Positions 45,258-53,858 are shown, numbered from the stretch's first letter. The stretch: 64,000 nucleotides of DNA from Polynucleobacter yangtzensis (GCF_001595965.1 NZ_LOJI01000040.1:62278-126277), one strand, 5' to 3'. Made by a program: numbers and translations. The notes: generated by a model not told the origin, from the sequence alone.

Positions 45258-45441
45258 CTTAGAGCTCCATTCATAATTTGTTGTTTTATACGACACACCC
45301 TTGCGGGCTCAGTAATTACCACTCCAGCCTCTTGAATTGCCACAAAAATTTATTAGGTAGATCTATTGCTGCTCCAGCTTCAATATTCACTCAAAATTGA
45401 CGGACTCTTTGTGCTAGCTTTAGTAAGTCGGCTTCTAATCA

Positions 45442-45492
45442 GGACTTTTCATCCCTTGATCGCTAATTCGAACCTTCCGACCCACCAGCTAT
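45442..45492. repeat. Decayed copy of the tRNA-Lys 3' end
   Basis: GGACTTTTCATCCCTTGATC and the following bases match the tRNA region 8627-8678 with about ten changes and one missing base; the end GACCCACCAG is intact. A terminator like the one after the intact copy follows. It may be an older attachment site from an earlier insertion. It cannot fold as a tRNA. Confidence 0.6.
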
Positions 45493-45497
45493 ACAAA

Positions 45498-45529
45498 AGC
45501 CCCTGGAGAAAACTAGGGGCTATTTCTTT
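45498..45529 (+). terminator. Terminator after the decayed tRNA end
   Basis: The stem AGCCCCT/AGGGGCT (45498-45504/45515-45521) with a 10-nt loop is followed by a TATTTCTTTT tract. It closely resembles the terminator at 45784-45812, so the block of tRNA end plus terminator is duplicated. Confidence 0.65.
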
Positions 45530-45648
45530 TAAGTCATATGGATTACTAGGAAAATCTAGAGCGGCCTCTCGCGGCTTGTTTCAGATACAGGAATATACCT
45601 ACCTCCCAAGACTGTTCCCAAACTGACCACCAATTTTGACCCGATTTT

Positions 45649-45670
45649 CAATCGCACAGTCAATCGCACA
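45649..45670. repeat. Tandem CAATCGCACA repeats, right end
   Basis: CAATCGCACA at 45649-45658 and 45661-45670. The same ten bases occur twice at the left end (8745-8765). They sit 58 bp inside the right 50-bp repeat, fitting arm-type sites of the integrase. Confidence 0.65.
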
Positions 45671-45728
45671 GTCATTTTTTGGTCGTACAAATCACTGATT
45701 TATATAGGTTTTTGAAGAGGCACGACTT

Positions 45729-45778
45729 CTTTTAATCCGTTGGTCGCGAGTTCGAATCTCGCCTAACCCACCAGTTAT
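45729..45778. repeat. Right attachment site (attR) of the tRNA-Lys element
   Basis: This copy matches 8630-8679 at 48 of 50 positions without gaps. It consists only of the 3' part of the tRNA, so it is not a working tRNA. It marks the right boundary of the ~37-kb element. Confidence 0.88.
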
Positions 45779-45783
45779 ACAAA

Positions 45784-45813
45784 AGCCTCTAGAGAAATCT
45801 AGGGGCTTTTTCT
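45784..45813 (+). terminator. Terminator after attR (original tRNA-Lys terminator)
   Basis: The stem AGCCTCTAGA/TCTAGGGGCT (45784-45793/45798-45807, one G-T pair) with a GAAA loop is followed by a T-rich tract. It was probably the chromosomal terminator of tRNA-Lys before the element entered. Confidence 0.8.
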
Positions 45814-45814
45814 T

Positions 45815-45967
45815 TTTGGGTTGGATAAATGTAGTGGCTGTTTAGAGCAATAGGCGATCTATTGGACCGAAGTGGGTCAGGATGGAAGGCGCTGGGCGAC
45901 CGTAAGCGACTTGCAAGTGTCGCGTTTCGCGACACTATAGAGGATGGCTTGTCGGGAAATCCGACAA
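45815..45967. repeat. Repeat A: junction repeat with two hairpins
   Basis: About 150 bp related to 53005-53188 (repeat B). Both share a T-rich start with GGTTGGAT, the words CAATAG, GATCT and TTGGACCG, then GATGGAAG and CGC. Two hairpins follow in the same order: AGTGTCGCG-TTT-CGCGACACT (45916-45936) and TTGTCGG-5 nt-CCGACAA (45949-45967). A 26-nt part (45881-45906) recurs at 53997-54022 with 3 changes. Together they frame the 46-53 kb segment. Nature unknown. Confidence 0.55.
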
Positions 45968-45973
45968 ACATGA

Positions 45974-46936
45974 TTAGTCAGGCTTAATATTTCTCTTTGC
46001 AACCAAAGCTCTCCACTTTGCAATATCGTCCCGAACATATTTTGAGAACTGTTCCGGAGTTCCGCCTACTGTTTCCATACCCATATCAGCAAATCGTTGT
46101 TTGATCTCAGGCTGAGCCAAGATTTCATTGATATCCTTGTTTAGGCGATCAACAATTTTTACCGGCAGTTTTGCTGGACCAACCAATCCAAACCATGTGT
46201 AAACCTCTGTATTTGGGTAACCCAACTCACCGAGAGATGGCACATCTGGCAACAGCGGAGATCTAGTAGATCCAAATACTGCAAGAACCCGAATCTTTCC
46301 ATTCTTAATATGAGGTAGTGGTGAGATGATTGGGTGAACGCCTGCATCAACCCTTTCTCCCAAGATATCGGTAACTGCGGGAGCATCACCTTTATACGGA
46401 ATGTGAGTGAGATTTGATTTAGCGATATTGTTAAATAACTCTAAAGCCAAATGTGGTGCGGTACCATTTCCGGGGCTCGAGACATTAAGTCCATTTGGCG
46501 ATTTTGCTGATGCCGCTAGAAGTTCTGCGACATTCTTGATTGGTGAATTAGCAGGCACCATTAAAAACAGTGGAGCTCTTACCGTTTGGATAATAGGAGT
46601 GAAATCCTTCACCGTGTCATAAGGAAGCTGTCCATATAAAGCAGGATTAGTTGTGTGTGGCGCCGCCACCATAATGAAGTTATAACCATCAGGCTCTGCC
46701 TTAGCAATCATTTCTGAGGCAATGCGTATATTCGCGCCAGGCTTATTTTCAACAATAATCGCTTGTGAAAGTTTCGGGCTTAGCTTTTCAGCTATCACTC
46801 TTGTGGCGATATCGTTAGAACCCCCAGGTGCAAATGGGGAAATGAATCGTATTGATCGATTTGGCCATTCCTGTGCATTTGCCACTCCGACACATAATGA
46901 CGCAATGCAAATTGCACTAACAATATATTTTTTCAT
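45974..46936 (-). CDS. Bug family periplasmic carboxylate-binding receptor (TctC)
   Basis: A 320-aa protein with a signal peptide (IVSAICIASLCVGVANA) and the Bug signatures WPNRSIRFISPFAPGGSNDI near residue 24 and PGNGTAPHLALELF in the middle. Such receptors capture carboxylic acids in the periplasm. Without TctA/B nearby it may serve a distant permease or have a sensing role. It follows the acyl-CoA dehydrogenase gene by 18 bp, so the same operon is likely. Confidence 0.9.
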   Translation of the reverse strand: MKKYIVSAICIASLCVGVANAQEWPNRSIRFISPFAPGGSNDIATRVIAEKLSPKLSQAIIVENKPGANIRIASEMIAKAEPDGYNFIMVAAPHTTNPALYGQLPYDTVKDFTPIIQTVRAPLFLMVPANSPIKNVAELLAASAKSPNGLNVSSPGNGTAPHLALELFNNIAKSNLTHIPYKGDAPAVTDILGERVDAGVHPIISPLPHIKNGKIRVLAVFGSTRSPLLPDVPSLGELGYPNTEVYTWFGLVGPAKLPVKIVDRLNKDINEILAQPEIKQRFADMGMETVGGTPEQFSKYVRDDIAKWRALVAKRNIKPD

Positions 46937-46954
46937 AAAAAATTTCCTTAAGAA

Positions 46955-48106
46955 TTACTTCAAAATTCGCTTAGCAATATTAAGCAGGTGAATCTGACTA
47001 GTGCCCTCATACAGGCGAAATAAACGCACATCTCTGTACAACATTTCTATCGGACCCCCGATATCAGCACAATACCCCGCGCCACCAAAAATTTGAACCA
47101 CTCGATCTGCCACTCTGCCGCACATTTCAGAGGCATAGTATTTGCAAATTGATGCTTGGGTAGTGACATCCTCGCCTCGATCTCGTGATCTTGCTGTTTC
47201 TAGCACCAGGCTTTTTGCAGCCTCAATCTCCACTTTGCTTTCCGCCAGCATTGCCTGAATTAGCTGGAACTCTGATATTGGCTTACCAAACTGCTCACGA
47301 GTTTTCACATGTCTTAAGGCTTCATCCAACAATCGAATAGCTGGCCCAATACATAATGCCGCTAAATTGATGCGCTGTTTATTCAAGGCCTTCATGGCTG
47401 TTGCAAAACCCATGCCTAATTGACCACCCAATACATTGTCAGAACTTGCGAGAACATTACTTAAATACACTTCAGATACCGGCGATCCAGATTGCCCCAT
47501 TTTCTTATGTTCTAGACCCGTCGATATTCCTGGAGTTTCTCTCGAAATTAAAAATGCGGTAATCCCTTTGTGGGATAAATCATTTAAATCCGTTCTTGCA
47601 AAAACCGTAAATAGATCAGCAATCGGCGCATTGGTAATGTAGCGTTTTGTGCCGTTGATTAAAAATTGATTATTTCCATCACTTACTGCAGTAGATTGCA
47701 ATGCTGTTGCATCCGATCCGGCCTCTGGCTCCGTTAAAGCAAGGCATCCAGTAATCTCGCCCGATGCCAATCTTGGCAACCACTGCTCTTTTTGGGCGCG
47801 GGTTCCATCCTGTACCAAACCCTCAGATCCAATACCAGTATTCGTGCCAGCACGTGCCCTAAATGCAGTGGCGGCCTGCGATAACTCAATATTTGCAAGC
47901 GCCAACTCTTCTGTAGTTAAGCCACTTCCACCGTACTCTTTGGGGATGCTCCATCCAAAATAGCCATTAGCCCTCATCTGATTAACAATAGATTCAGGAA
48001 TCTTATTTTCTTCTACAACCTGGGCCTCCGCAGGAATTGCCACCTCTCGAACAAAACGGCGAATATTCTCTAATCGCCTATTGTTAACTTCAATATCATT
48101 AATCAC
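46955..48106 (-). CDS. Acyl-CoA dehydrogenase
   Basis: A 383-aa flavoenzyme. The N-terminal helical domain, the middle beta domain with GCLALTEPEAGSDATALQS, and the C-terminal domain with VQIFGGAGYCADIGGPIEML and EGTSQIHLLNIAKRIL are all present; the latter two contain the usual FAD and dimer contacts. The catalytic Glu position seems to be in LYEGTSQ. It acts on a CoA thioester, probably made by the transferase encoded divergently. It abuts the IclR gene. Confidence 0.92.
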   Translation of the reverse strand: MINDIEVNNRRLENIRRFVREVAIPAEAQVVEENKIPESIVNQMRANGYFGWSIPKEYGGSGLTTEELALANIELSQAATAFRARAGTNTGIGSEGLVQDGTRAQKEQWLPRLASGEITGCLALTEPEAGSDATALQSTAVSDGNNQFLINGTKRYITNAPIADLFTVFARTDLNDLSHKGITAFLISRETPGISTGLEHKKMGQSGSPVSEVYLSNVLASSDNVLGGQLGMGFATAMKALNKQRINLAALCIGPAIRLLDEALRHVKTREQFGKPISEFQLIQAMLAESKVEIEAAKSLVLETARSRDRGEDVTTQASICKYYASEMCGRVADRVVQIFGGAGYCADIGGPIEMLYRDVRLFRLYEGTSQIHLLNIAKRILK

Positions 48107-48892
48107 TTATCGCCCTCTATTCATATAAGTTACCCCGCCATCTCGTTCAATATTGCGCTTTGCCTCAAATAAATGTGGAATAACCGTTTTAGCAATATCA
48201 GCTTGCGAAAGCTTTGCGCCACTAATCGTGCAATTCAGAGCAACCAGAGGATCATCGCTACTCCCCACACGCAGTGGTACCGCTACGGCATATACATCGC
48301 CTTCCCAGTCCCCTCTACTTAAACAATAGGCATTTTTTTCATAAAATTCTTGATCGCGATAAAAGCAGCTAATGTCTCGTCGATACTGAGATGGGTCGGC
48401 TATTTTTAGGCGATTCAAGATTGCTTTTTGATCCGCCCCTGTCGATGCAAGCAATAATGCCCGCCCAATTGAAGTTGTAAGCAAAGGTCGGCTACTTCCA
48501 ATATCAGGCTTGAGAAAGTTCTTCTTATCCAAACGCAAAGCATCCACATAAACCACTTCCAAGCGCCCTAGCATCCCTAAGTTAACTGTCCACTTCGTCT
48601 TGGCAGCTAACTTTTCCATATGAGGTCTGGCAAGATGGCGAATATCCATGCTGGCCAACATTGGGTATCCCAACATCAGTACACCAGGACCAAGACGATA
48701 TTTTTGCAATCGCTCAACTCGCAATAAATATCCCAACCTCTCTAAGGTGTAAGTCAAACGCGAAATGGTTGCCTTAGGTAGTGATGTTCGTTCGCAAAGT
48801 TCGCGATTCCCCAAAAGCTGATCAGCCGGGGTAAATGCACGAAGCACCTCCAGACCCCTGCTTAAATTGATTGCAAATTGACGATCAATCAT
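48107..48892 (-). CDS. IclR family transcriptional regulator
   Basis: A 261-aa regulator. The N-terminal winged helix includes NRELCERTSLPKATISRLTY, and the C-terminal ligand domain follows (ARPHMEKLAAKTKWTVNLGM, YAVAVPLRV). It starts a transcript with the acyl-CoA dehydrogenase and the Bug receptor, and is divergent from the CoA transferase. The palindrome in the gap may be its binding site. Confidence 0.9.
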   Translation of the reverse strand: MIDRQFAINLSRGLEVLRAFTPADQLLGNRELCERTSLPKATISRLTYTLERLGYLLRVERLQKYRLGPGVLMLGYPMLASMDIRHLARPHMEKLAAKTKWTVNLGMLGRLEVVYVDALRLDKKNFLKPDIGSSRPLLTTSIGRALLLASTGADQKAILNRLKIADPSQYRRDISCFYRDQEFYEKNAYCLSRGDWEGDVYAVAVPLRVGSSDDPLVALNCTISGAKLSQADIAKTVIPHLFEAKRNIERDGGVTYMNRGR

Positions 48893-48963
48893 GACAGTTC
48901 ACGCTATTTGACATAGAGAGATCATCTTCTTTTTTGATTAAATCCACAATTCATTTTATCCTT

Positions 48964-48982
48964 TGTTTCGCTGTGCGAAACA
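48964..48982. promoter_or_regulatory. Palindrome TGTTTCG-CTGTG-CGAAACA, likely IclR operator
   Basis: A perfect inverted repeat with 7-bp arms and 5-bp spacer. It lies in the divergent gap, 71 bp from the IclR start and 56 bp from the CoA-transferase start. Size and position fit an IclR-type site. Confidence 0.6.
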
Positions 48983-49038
48983 GTGGCACAATAAAAAATA
49001 ACTTCGGTTTAATCCCTTTTTATTTGCTTGGTGTTTAC

Positions 49039-50241
49039 ATGACTACTCGCCCCCCATTACTTAAAGATGTGCGCATTATTGATTTATCAACAGTAATTGC
49101 CGCCCCATTTGCCTCAACCCTATGCGGCGACCTTGGAGCAGATGTGACAAAAATTGAGCTACCCAATGGATCTGATGCCCTTAGAGGATTGGCGCCAACT
49201 ACGTCTGAGCATGCGCTCTATTGGAAAACAGTAAATCGCGGAAAAAAAGGAATTACCCTTGATGTAAGGAACCCGAAAGGTAAGGAAATATTTCTAAAGA
49301 TTCTGAAAGATACCGATGTACTAGTAGAAAACTTCAGAACTGGCACATTAGATCGCTGGGAGCTTGATTTGAAAACCCTATTAAAAGTCAACCCAAATTT
49401 ACTAGTTCTCCGATTAACTGGATTTGGACAAACTGGTCCCTACGCAGAACGTCCAGGGTTTGCCAGAATATTTGAAGCCATGAGTGGATTAACCAATCTC
49501 ATTGGCACTTCCGAAAGTGGCCCACAGCATCCAAACCTGCCTATTGGAGATTTAATTGCGGGCCTGTTTGGGGCATTTAGCATTGCTTCAGCCATAGCAT
49601 CGTTAAGGAGAGACCCCTCTCAGGGTGGATTTGAAATTGATCTATCTGCAACTGAAGCTTTATTTAGACTGCTAGACCCTCTTGCTGTTGAATATGAATT
49701 CTTGGGCATCAACCGAAAGCATGAAGGCAATAGAGCAAGCTATACCGCCCCATCAAATATGTATCAGACCAAGGATGGAAAGTGGGTAACCCTGGTTGCA
49801 TCCTCGGATGCAATATTCAAGAGATTATGCAACGCCATCAACAAATCAGAATGGATAGATGATCCAAGATTCACAAGTAATCCTCAGCGCTGCAAAAACG
49901 TAATAGAGCTAGATAACGGAATTGCTGGCTGGTTTCAGAACAACACCTATCAACAAGTTGAGATTACATTAAATGAGTCAGATATTCCATACACAAAGGT
50001 ATATGACATTGAGGATGTCCTCAAAGATCCTCAAGTTAAAGCTAGGCAAGGGATTATTCGACTAAATGATGCTGAATTGGGAAGCATCCCAGCACCCTGT
50101 GCAGTACCCAGAATTCCTGAGATTTTAGATATCCCAATTAAAACTGGCCCTAAAACTGGTGAAGATAATCAATCCTTCTATACAGCTCTTGGATTTTCAG
50201 AAGAAGAAATTAATCGCCTGAAGAATGAAAAAGTAATTTAA
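49039..50241 (+). CDS. CaiB/BaiF family (class III) CoA transferase
   Basis: A 400-aa protein, with the start placed at MTTRPPLLKDVRIIDLSTVI (49039); an earlier Met at 48934 lies in the operator region. The motifs DLSTVIAAPFASTLCGDLGA, VENFRTGTLDRW and RLTGFGQTGPYAERPGFA are typical of class III transferases. IEALYEY-like active-site Asp is expected in IGDLIAGLFG. It moves CoA between carboxylic acids. With the dehydrogenase and the Bug receptor it suggests uptake and activation of one carboxylate. Confidence 0.9.
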   Translation: MTTRPPLLKDVRIIDLSTVIAAPFASTLCGDLGADVTKIELPNGSDALRGLAPTTSEHALYWKTVNRGKKGITLDVRNPKGKEIFLKILKDTDVLVENFRTGTLDRWELDLKTLLKVNPNLLVLRLTGFGQTGPYAERPGFARIFEAMSGLTNLIGTSESGPQHPNLPIGDLIAGLFGAFSIASAIASLRRDPSQGGFEIDLSATEALFRLLDPLAVEYEFLGINRKHEGNRASYTAPSNMYQTKDGKWVTLVASSDAIFKRLCNAINKSEWIDDPRFTSNPQRCKNVIELDNGIAGWFQNNTYQQVEITLNESDIPYTKVYDIEDVLKDPQVKARQGIIRLNDAELGSIPAPCAVPRIPEILDIPIKTGPKTGEDNQSFYTALGFSEEEINRLKNEKVI

Positions 50242-50256
50242 CCCTTGGAACGGGAA

Positions 50257-50281
50257 ACTCTAATCTCGCCCGACCGACCAA
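50257..50281. repeat. Fragment resembling the tRNA-Lys T arm and acceptor
   Basis: TAATCTCGCCCGACCGACCA resembles GAATCTCGCCCGACCCACCA of the tRNA, with two changes. It sits just after the CoA-transferase stop. It may be another worn attachment scar at the edge of the carboxylate gene cluster. Confidence 0.45.
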
Positions 50282-50385
50282 GATATATATGGCTTTGAAG
50301 GCGAAATATCTTTTAAGCCATTTCTTTTTTTGCTGCAGTAGGCATGGGCACCAAAAAAACTTAATGAAATTTAGATTAAGAGAAA

Positions 50386-51545
50386 TTAAGACTCGACTTT
50401 GCCAAAATACCACTTTCCATTTCTGATAGGCATATACAGGCCATTATCAACACCCACCTCTGTGGCAATGATCTCGTTTAGTTTTTGATTCAAGAAGAAA
50501 ATAAGCTCATGATTTTTATTTATTTCTAAAGCTAAATTATGGACTTCCTCAGGGTCATTGTGGAGGTCGTAAATTTCAAGATCATTATTTGCCATTAACT
50601 CTTCAAGAGATTTTGGAGTATTAAAGTTATTAGGAGCGAAATATCTTGAAAACCGATATCGTCCGTCAAAATAACTTCTGATAGATGTTCGATTTGAAAA
50701 ATTAGGCGGATACTTTTCAAGCATTGCCAATTGCTGACTTGAAGTAAGAGAGTGATATTTCTTTGTATCAATAGTCATTCCAGCCCAGCGAACATCTTGA
50801 TATGAGAGCATGTCAAAATTAAATAATATCGAGGGGCGCAAAGTATCAATGCTTGCCTGATTAGGATTCTTCAATAGCCTCGAAAAATCCCTTCCCTGCA
50901 ATCCAACACTAGCCTTTTGTCTTGCTTTTTCATTCAAGCCGGTTAAGCCAATAATAGTTGGGGCAATATCAAGCTGAGAGGTCAAGGCTTTGCACTCTGA
51001 CCCTCCAGGATATGCGGGATGAACAATCATGAGCGGAATATGATTTTGTTGTCGATAAGCAGTTGTTCCCTTGCCTCGCAACTGATGATGCCCTGCCAGC
51101 TCACCATGATCAGCATTGAAAATGATAATGGTATTTTTTCCATATCATTTTGTTTAAGAATATCTAAAACAGATTGCACGCGAAGATCGCAGTCACGAAT
51201 TGCATTGAAATAGTAATCTTGAAGCGCTTTCCAACGACGATCCTCATCTGGCCATTGACCCACCATTAAATCTTGTATTGCTTGATATATTTTTTGACCA
51301 ACCGGACGACCAGGAGCATCGAGTGACTGAGATCTTGTGGACGGCAAAGGAGCATCCCATGTCGCGCTGTATATTTCATCTTGAGGTGCCCTGGCAATAT
51401 TCAAGGAGTGCGATTTTCCTTGAATATTTTCACCCGGCAAATCAGAATTAAAATACATTACATCGTGAGGGTTGACAAAATTTACAGCCAAAAACCAAGG
51501 CTGTCCTTTTGATTTTAATTCTTGCGCCCTGGTTCGAAACCAAAG
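50386..51545 (-). pseudogene. Broken sulfatase family gene
   Basis: The remaining frame reads FRTRAQELKSKGQPWFLAVN, then, after a frameshift, IIIFNADHGELAGHHQLRGK and IYDLHNDPEEVHNLALEI, all sulfatase features. The shift lies at the T-run 51134-51139 (six A on the coding strand): one more A restores NDMEKN-TIIIFNADHG. The N-terminal part with the catalytic C/S-x-P-x-R is missing: a stop at 51546-51548 cuts it, and the ATP-grasp gene starts 70 bp on. Two lesions indicate decay. Confidence 0.8.
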
Positions 51546-51616
51546 CTAAGTAATTTAATAGAGAATGGTAAATTACTCGAATACAGCTTGTATAAACTTC
51601 AATATCTCCAAAACCC

Positions 51617-52882
51617 ATGTCAGATAAAGCCGCCGAACTCAACGCCCACTGCAGTTGCATCAGCGTAGATGAACAGAAGCTAGATGTTGAAGTACATCAC
51701 CTCATTAGCAATCTTGAGCTTGCAGATATAGCTGCGACAAAAATAAGCTCCATGCTATCTAAAAGCGGAGTATTTATTGAACGCGCCGCTCTAGACCAAA
51801 TGGAAACATTAGCCAAAGCAGTCTTTACAGTTTGCGGCACATCTTTGTTTCAAGAGCTAGTCCTTGAAAATGCCCCAGAAATCGCTAGACATCGACAAAA
51901 TATTAGTGGCGTTTTTTATGGATTTGATTTCCATTTGGGAGTCAACGGCCCACAATTGATTGAAATCAATACAAATGCGGGTGGTGCCATGATTTGCACC
52001 CTTGAGATTGGCGCATCAAAGAATTGCTGTGAACCCGTGGGGAGAAGCCTGGCCAAACGAAATATGCCTGATGAAATATATGAAAGTTTTCTAAATATGT
52101 TTTCTCAAGAGTGGAGATCCTTTAAAAACGATCCTCACGCCCAATTAAAAACGATTGCCATTGTTGATGAAAATCCAACAGAGCAATTTTTATATCCCGA
52201 GTTTTTATTATTCCAAGCTCTTTTTCAGAAGCATGGAATTAAGACAATTATTGCCTCCCCAGATAATTTGATCATTCAAACTAACAAAGTTTGCTTTGGT
52301 GAAACTGAAATCGATCTAATCTACAACCGAACAACTGACTTTTATTTTCAAGGGCCCGCGTACTCCGTTCTACGGGAGGCCTACCTTGGGGATCTTGCAG
52401 CCATTACCCCCAATCCCTTTAATCATGCAGTATTTGCCAATAAAGATAATCTTTGCATATTGAGCAATCAAGAGCAGCTTGATACCCTAGGGATTGACTC
52501 CGCCATCAAAGAAATACTCCTAAGTCATATCCCAAAAACCATCAAGGTTTCCGCTAAAAATGAAGAGTTTCTTTGGCTAAATCGAAAAGATTACTTTTTC
52601 AAACCTAGCCAAGGATTTGGAAGTCGCGCTGTCTATAGAGGCGATAAATTAACTAAAGGCGTATGGGGCCAAATTAAAGATAAAAGCTATATCGCACAAA
52701 AAATTATTCCTCCAAGCAAGCGAACAATCACTGTTGATGGTAATGAGCTTAGCTTAAAAGTGGATATTAGAGACTATATATTTGAAGGCACCTCCCTTAT
52801 TTCAGCCACTCGCATATATCAAGGGCAAACAACAAATTTGAGAACTGTTGGGGGTGGATTCTCACCCCTTTACAGCGTTTAA
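51617..52882 (+). CDS. ATP-grasp-like ligase of unknown substrate
   Basis: A 421-aa soluble protein. GVNGPQLIEINTNAGGAM near residue 115 and WLNRKDYFFKPSQGFGSR, then AQKIIPPSK and VDIRDYIFEG, suggest a circularly permuted ATP-grasp fold as in glutathionylspermidine-type ligases. This would join an acid to an amine at ATP cost; the partner is unknown. The N-terminus (AELNAHCSCISVDEQKLDVE) recurs in a remnant at 29266-29412, so the gene belongs to a family of mobile accessory genes in this genome. Confidence 0.6.
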   Translation: MSDKAAELNAHCSCISVDEQKLDVEVHHLISNLELADIAATKISSMLSKSGVFIERAALDQMETLAKAVFTVCGTSLFQELVLENAPEIARHRQNISGVFYGFDFHLGVNGPQLIEINTNAGGAMICTLEIGASKNCCEPVGRSLAKRNMPDEIYESFLNMFSQEWRSFKNDPHAQLKTIAIVDENPTEQFLYPEFLLFQALFQKHGIKTIIASPDNLIIQTNKVCFGETEIDLIYNRTTDFYFQGPAYSVLREAYLGDLAAITPNPFNHAVFANKDNLCILSNQEQLDTLGIDSAIKEILLSHIPKTIKVSAKNEEFLWLNRKDYFFKPSQGFGSRAVYRGDKLTKGVWGQIKDKSYIAQKIIPPSKRTITVDGNELSLKVDIRDYIFEGTSLISATRIYQGQTTNLRTVGGGFSPLYSV

Positions 52883-53004
52883 CTAAACCACCTCAAATAT
52901 TCATAATGCCGGAGCGATCTAGACCCTTTAAAGCAAATCCCTGTAGCAAATCTTCCGGCTAAACGCCCCGCCAATAATACCGAGAAACTATTAAAATGTA
53001 GTCC

Positions 53005-53188
53005 CTTTTCTTTTGGTTGGATGGAATATGTTGGTCACCGTTTTCACCCAATAGAAGATCTGTTGGACCGTGATGGGATATGATGGAAGACGCAGGGGGT
53101 CGTATAGACTATAAGCATTTATAGGATATTTGGTAGAAGTGTCGCGAAATGCGACACTTGGTCATGCTGTTCGTCGGGTAAACCGACA
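53005..53188. repeat. Repeat B: junction repeat with two hairpins
   Basis: The partner of repeat A (45815-45967), on the other side of the 46-53 kb gene cluster. Two hairpins close it: AAGTGTCGC-5 nt-GCGACACTT (53137-53159) and GTCGG-5 nt-CCGAC (53173-53187). The remaining bases of the 393-bp gap, 52883-53004 and 53189-53276, hold no gene or clear signal that I can see. Confidence 0.5.
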
Positions 53189-53276
53189 AAACAAAACTAC
53201 CCCGAGATTGGTATTTTCATTTCTGGTGAGCCCACCAGGACTTGAAGTTGGAACCTAAGTATTTTGATAACAAGGG

Positions 53277-53681
53277 TTAGCCATCAGAAGTCTTAATGCT
53301 GGCTATTTGATTTCGATCACCCACCAGAACAATCTTGGGGTAATAGTTTATTAGCTCAGAATCGGGTATTTGCCCATAAGTGCAGATAATCAAATGGTCA
53401 CCGACATGCGCTCTTCTTGCGGCAGCCCCATTTAATGAAATCACCCCTGAATTTCGAGGCGCCTTAATGATGTAGGTGGAAAATCTTTCGCCATTATTGA
53501 TGTTGTAAAGCTCAATCTTCTCAAACTCTTTCATGCCTGCAGCCTCAAGCAAGTTTTCATCAATTCCACACGACCCTTCGTAATGCAAATCGGCTTCGGT
53601 AACAGTGACCCGATGTAATTTGGCTAGCAGCATGATTCGATTCAAGGTGGCACCCCTCATAGATGTTTTGCCCATTATCAC
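53277..53681 (-). CDS. panD: Aspartate 1-decarboxylase
   Basis: A 134-aa precursor of the pyruvoyl enzyme that makes beta-alanine for pantothenate. LLAKLHRVTVTEADLHYEGS carries the self-cleavage pair Gly-Ser in YEGSCGID, and NGERFSTYIIKAPRNSGVIS and NGAAARRAHVGD are conserved. The N-terminus is about 13 residues longer than in E. coli (MIMGKTSMRGATLNR); the true start may be an inner Met. It is a housekeeping gene, so this part is probably backbone. Confidence 0.92.
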   Translation of the reverse strand: MIMGKTSMRGATLNRIMLLAKLHRVTVTEADLHYEGSCGIDENLLEAAGMKEFEKIELYNINNGERFSTYIIKAPRNSGVISLNGAAARRAHVGDHLIICTYGQIPDSELINYYPKIVLVGDRNQIASIKTSDG

Positions 53682-53712
53682 CGATGATTTGCAAATCAGA
53701 AATTAGCAGAAC

Positions 53713-53738
53713 AAAAAAATACCCGCCATTATGGCGGG
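53713..53738 (-). terminator. Terminator on the minus strand, original end of the HU gene
   Basis: On the minus strand CCCGCCA-TAA-TGGCGGG is followed by TATTTTTTT. It lies downstream of the HU gene fragment and upstream of panD, so it would have ended the HU transcript. Confidence 0.85.
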
Positions 53739-53858
53739 CACAAGATACAAATAGTCATGGAATAGACTGGATAACAGTCTACTGTTCATTTACTCATAAA
53801 ACAAGCTTCGCTTGGGGTAAGGCTCAAGCAACTATTGGACAAAGTGCCCAACAAATCC

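Noticed and set aside
45442..45492. A second tRNA gene
   Set aside because: Only the 3' half is present and several stem bases are changed; it cannot fold as a tRNA. Treated as an attachment scar.
45366..45626. An 86-codon open frame on the plus strand
   Set aside because: It runs through the decayed tRNA end and its terminator, has no ribosome site and no protein-like pattern.
8680..45728. Conjugation or mobilisation genes in the element
   Set aside because: No relaxase, coupling protein or type IV secretion pattern appears among the proteins. The structured region at 15.0-15.4 kb could be an oriT, but nothing supports this directly.
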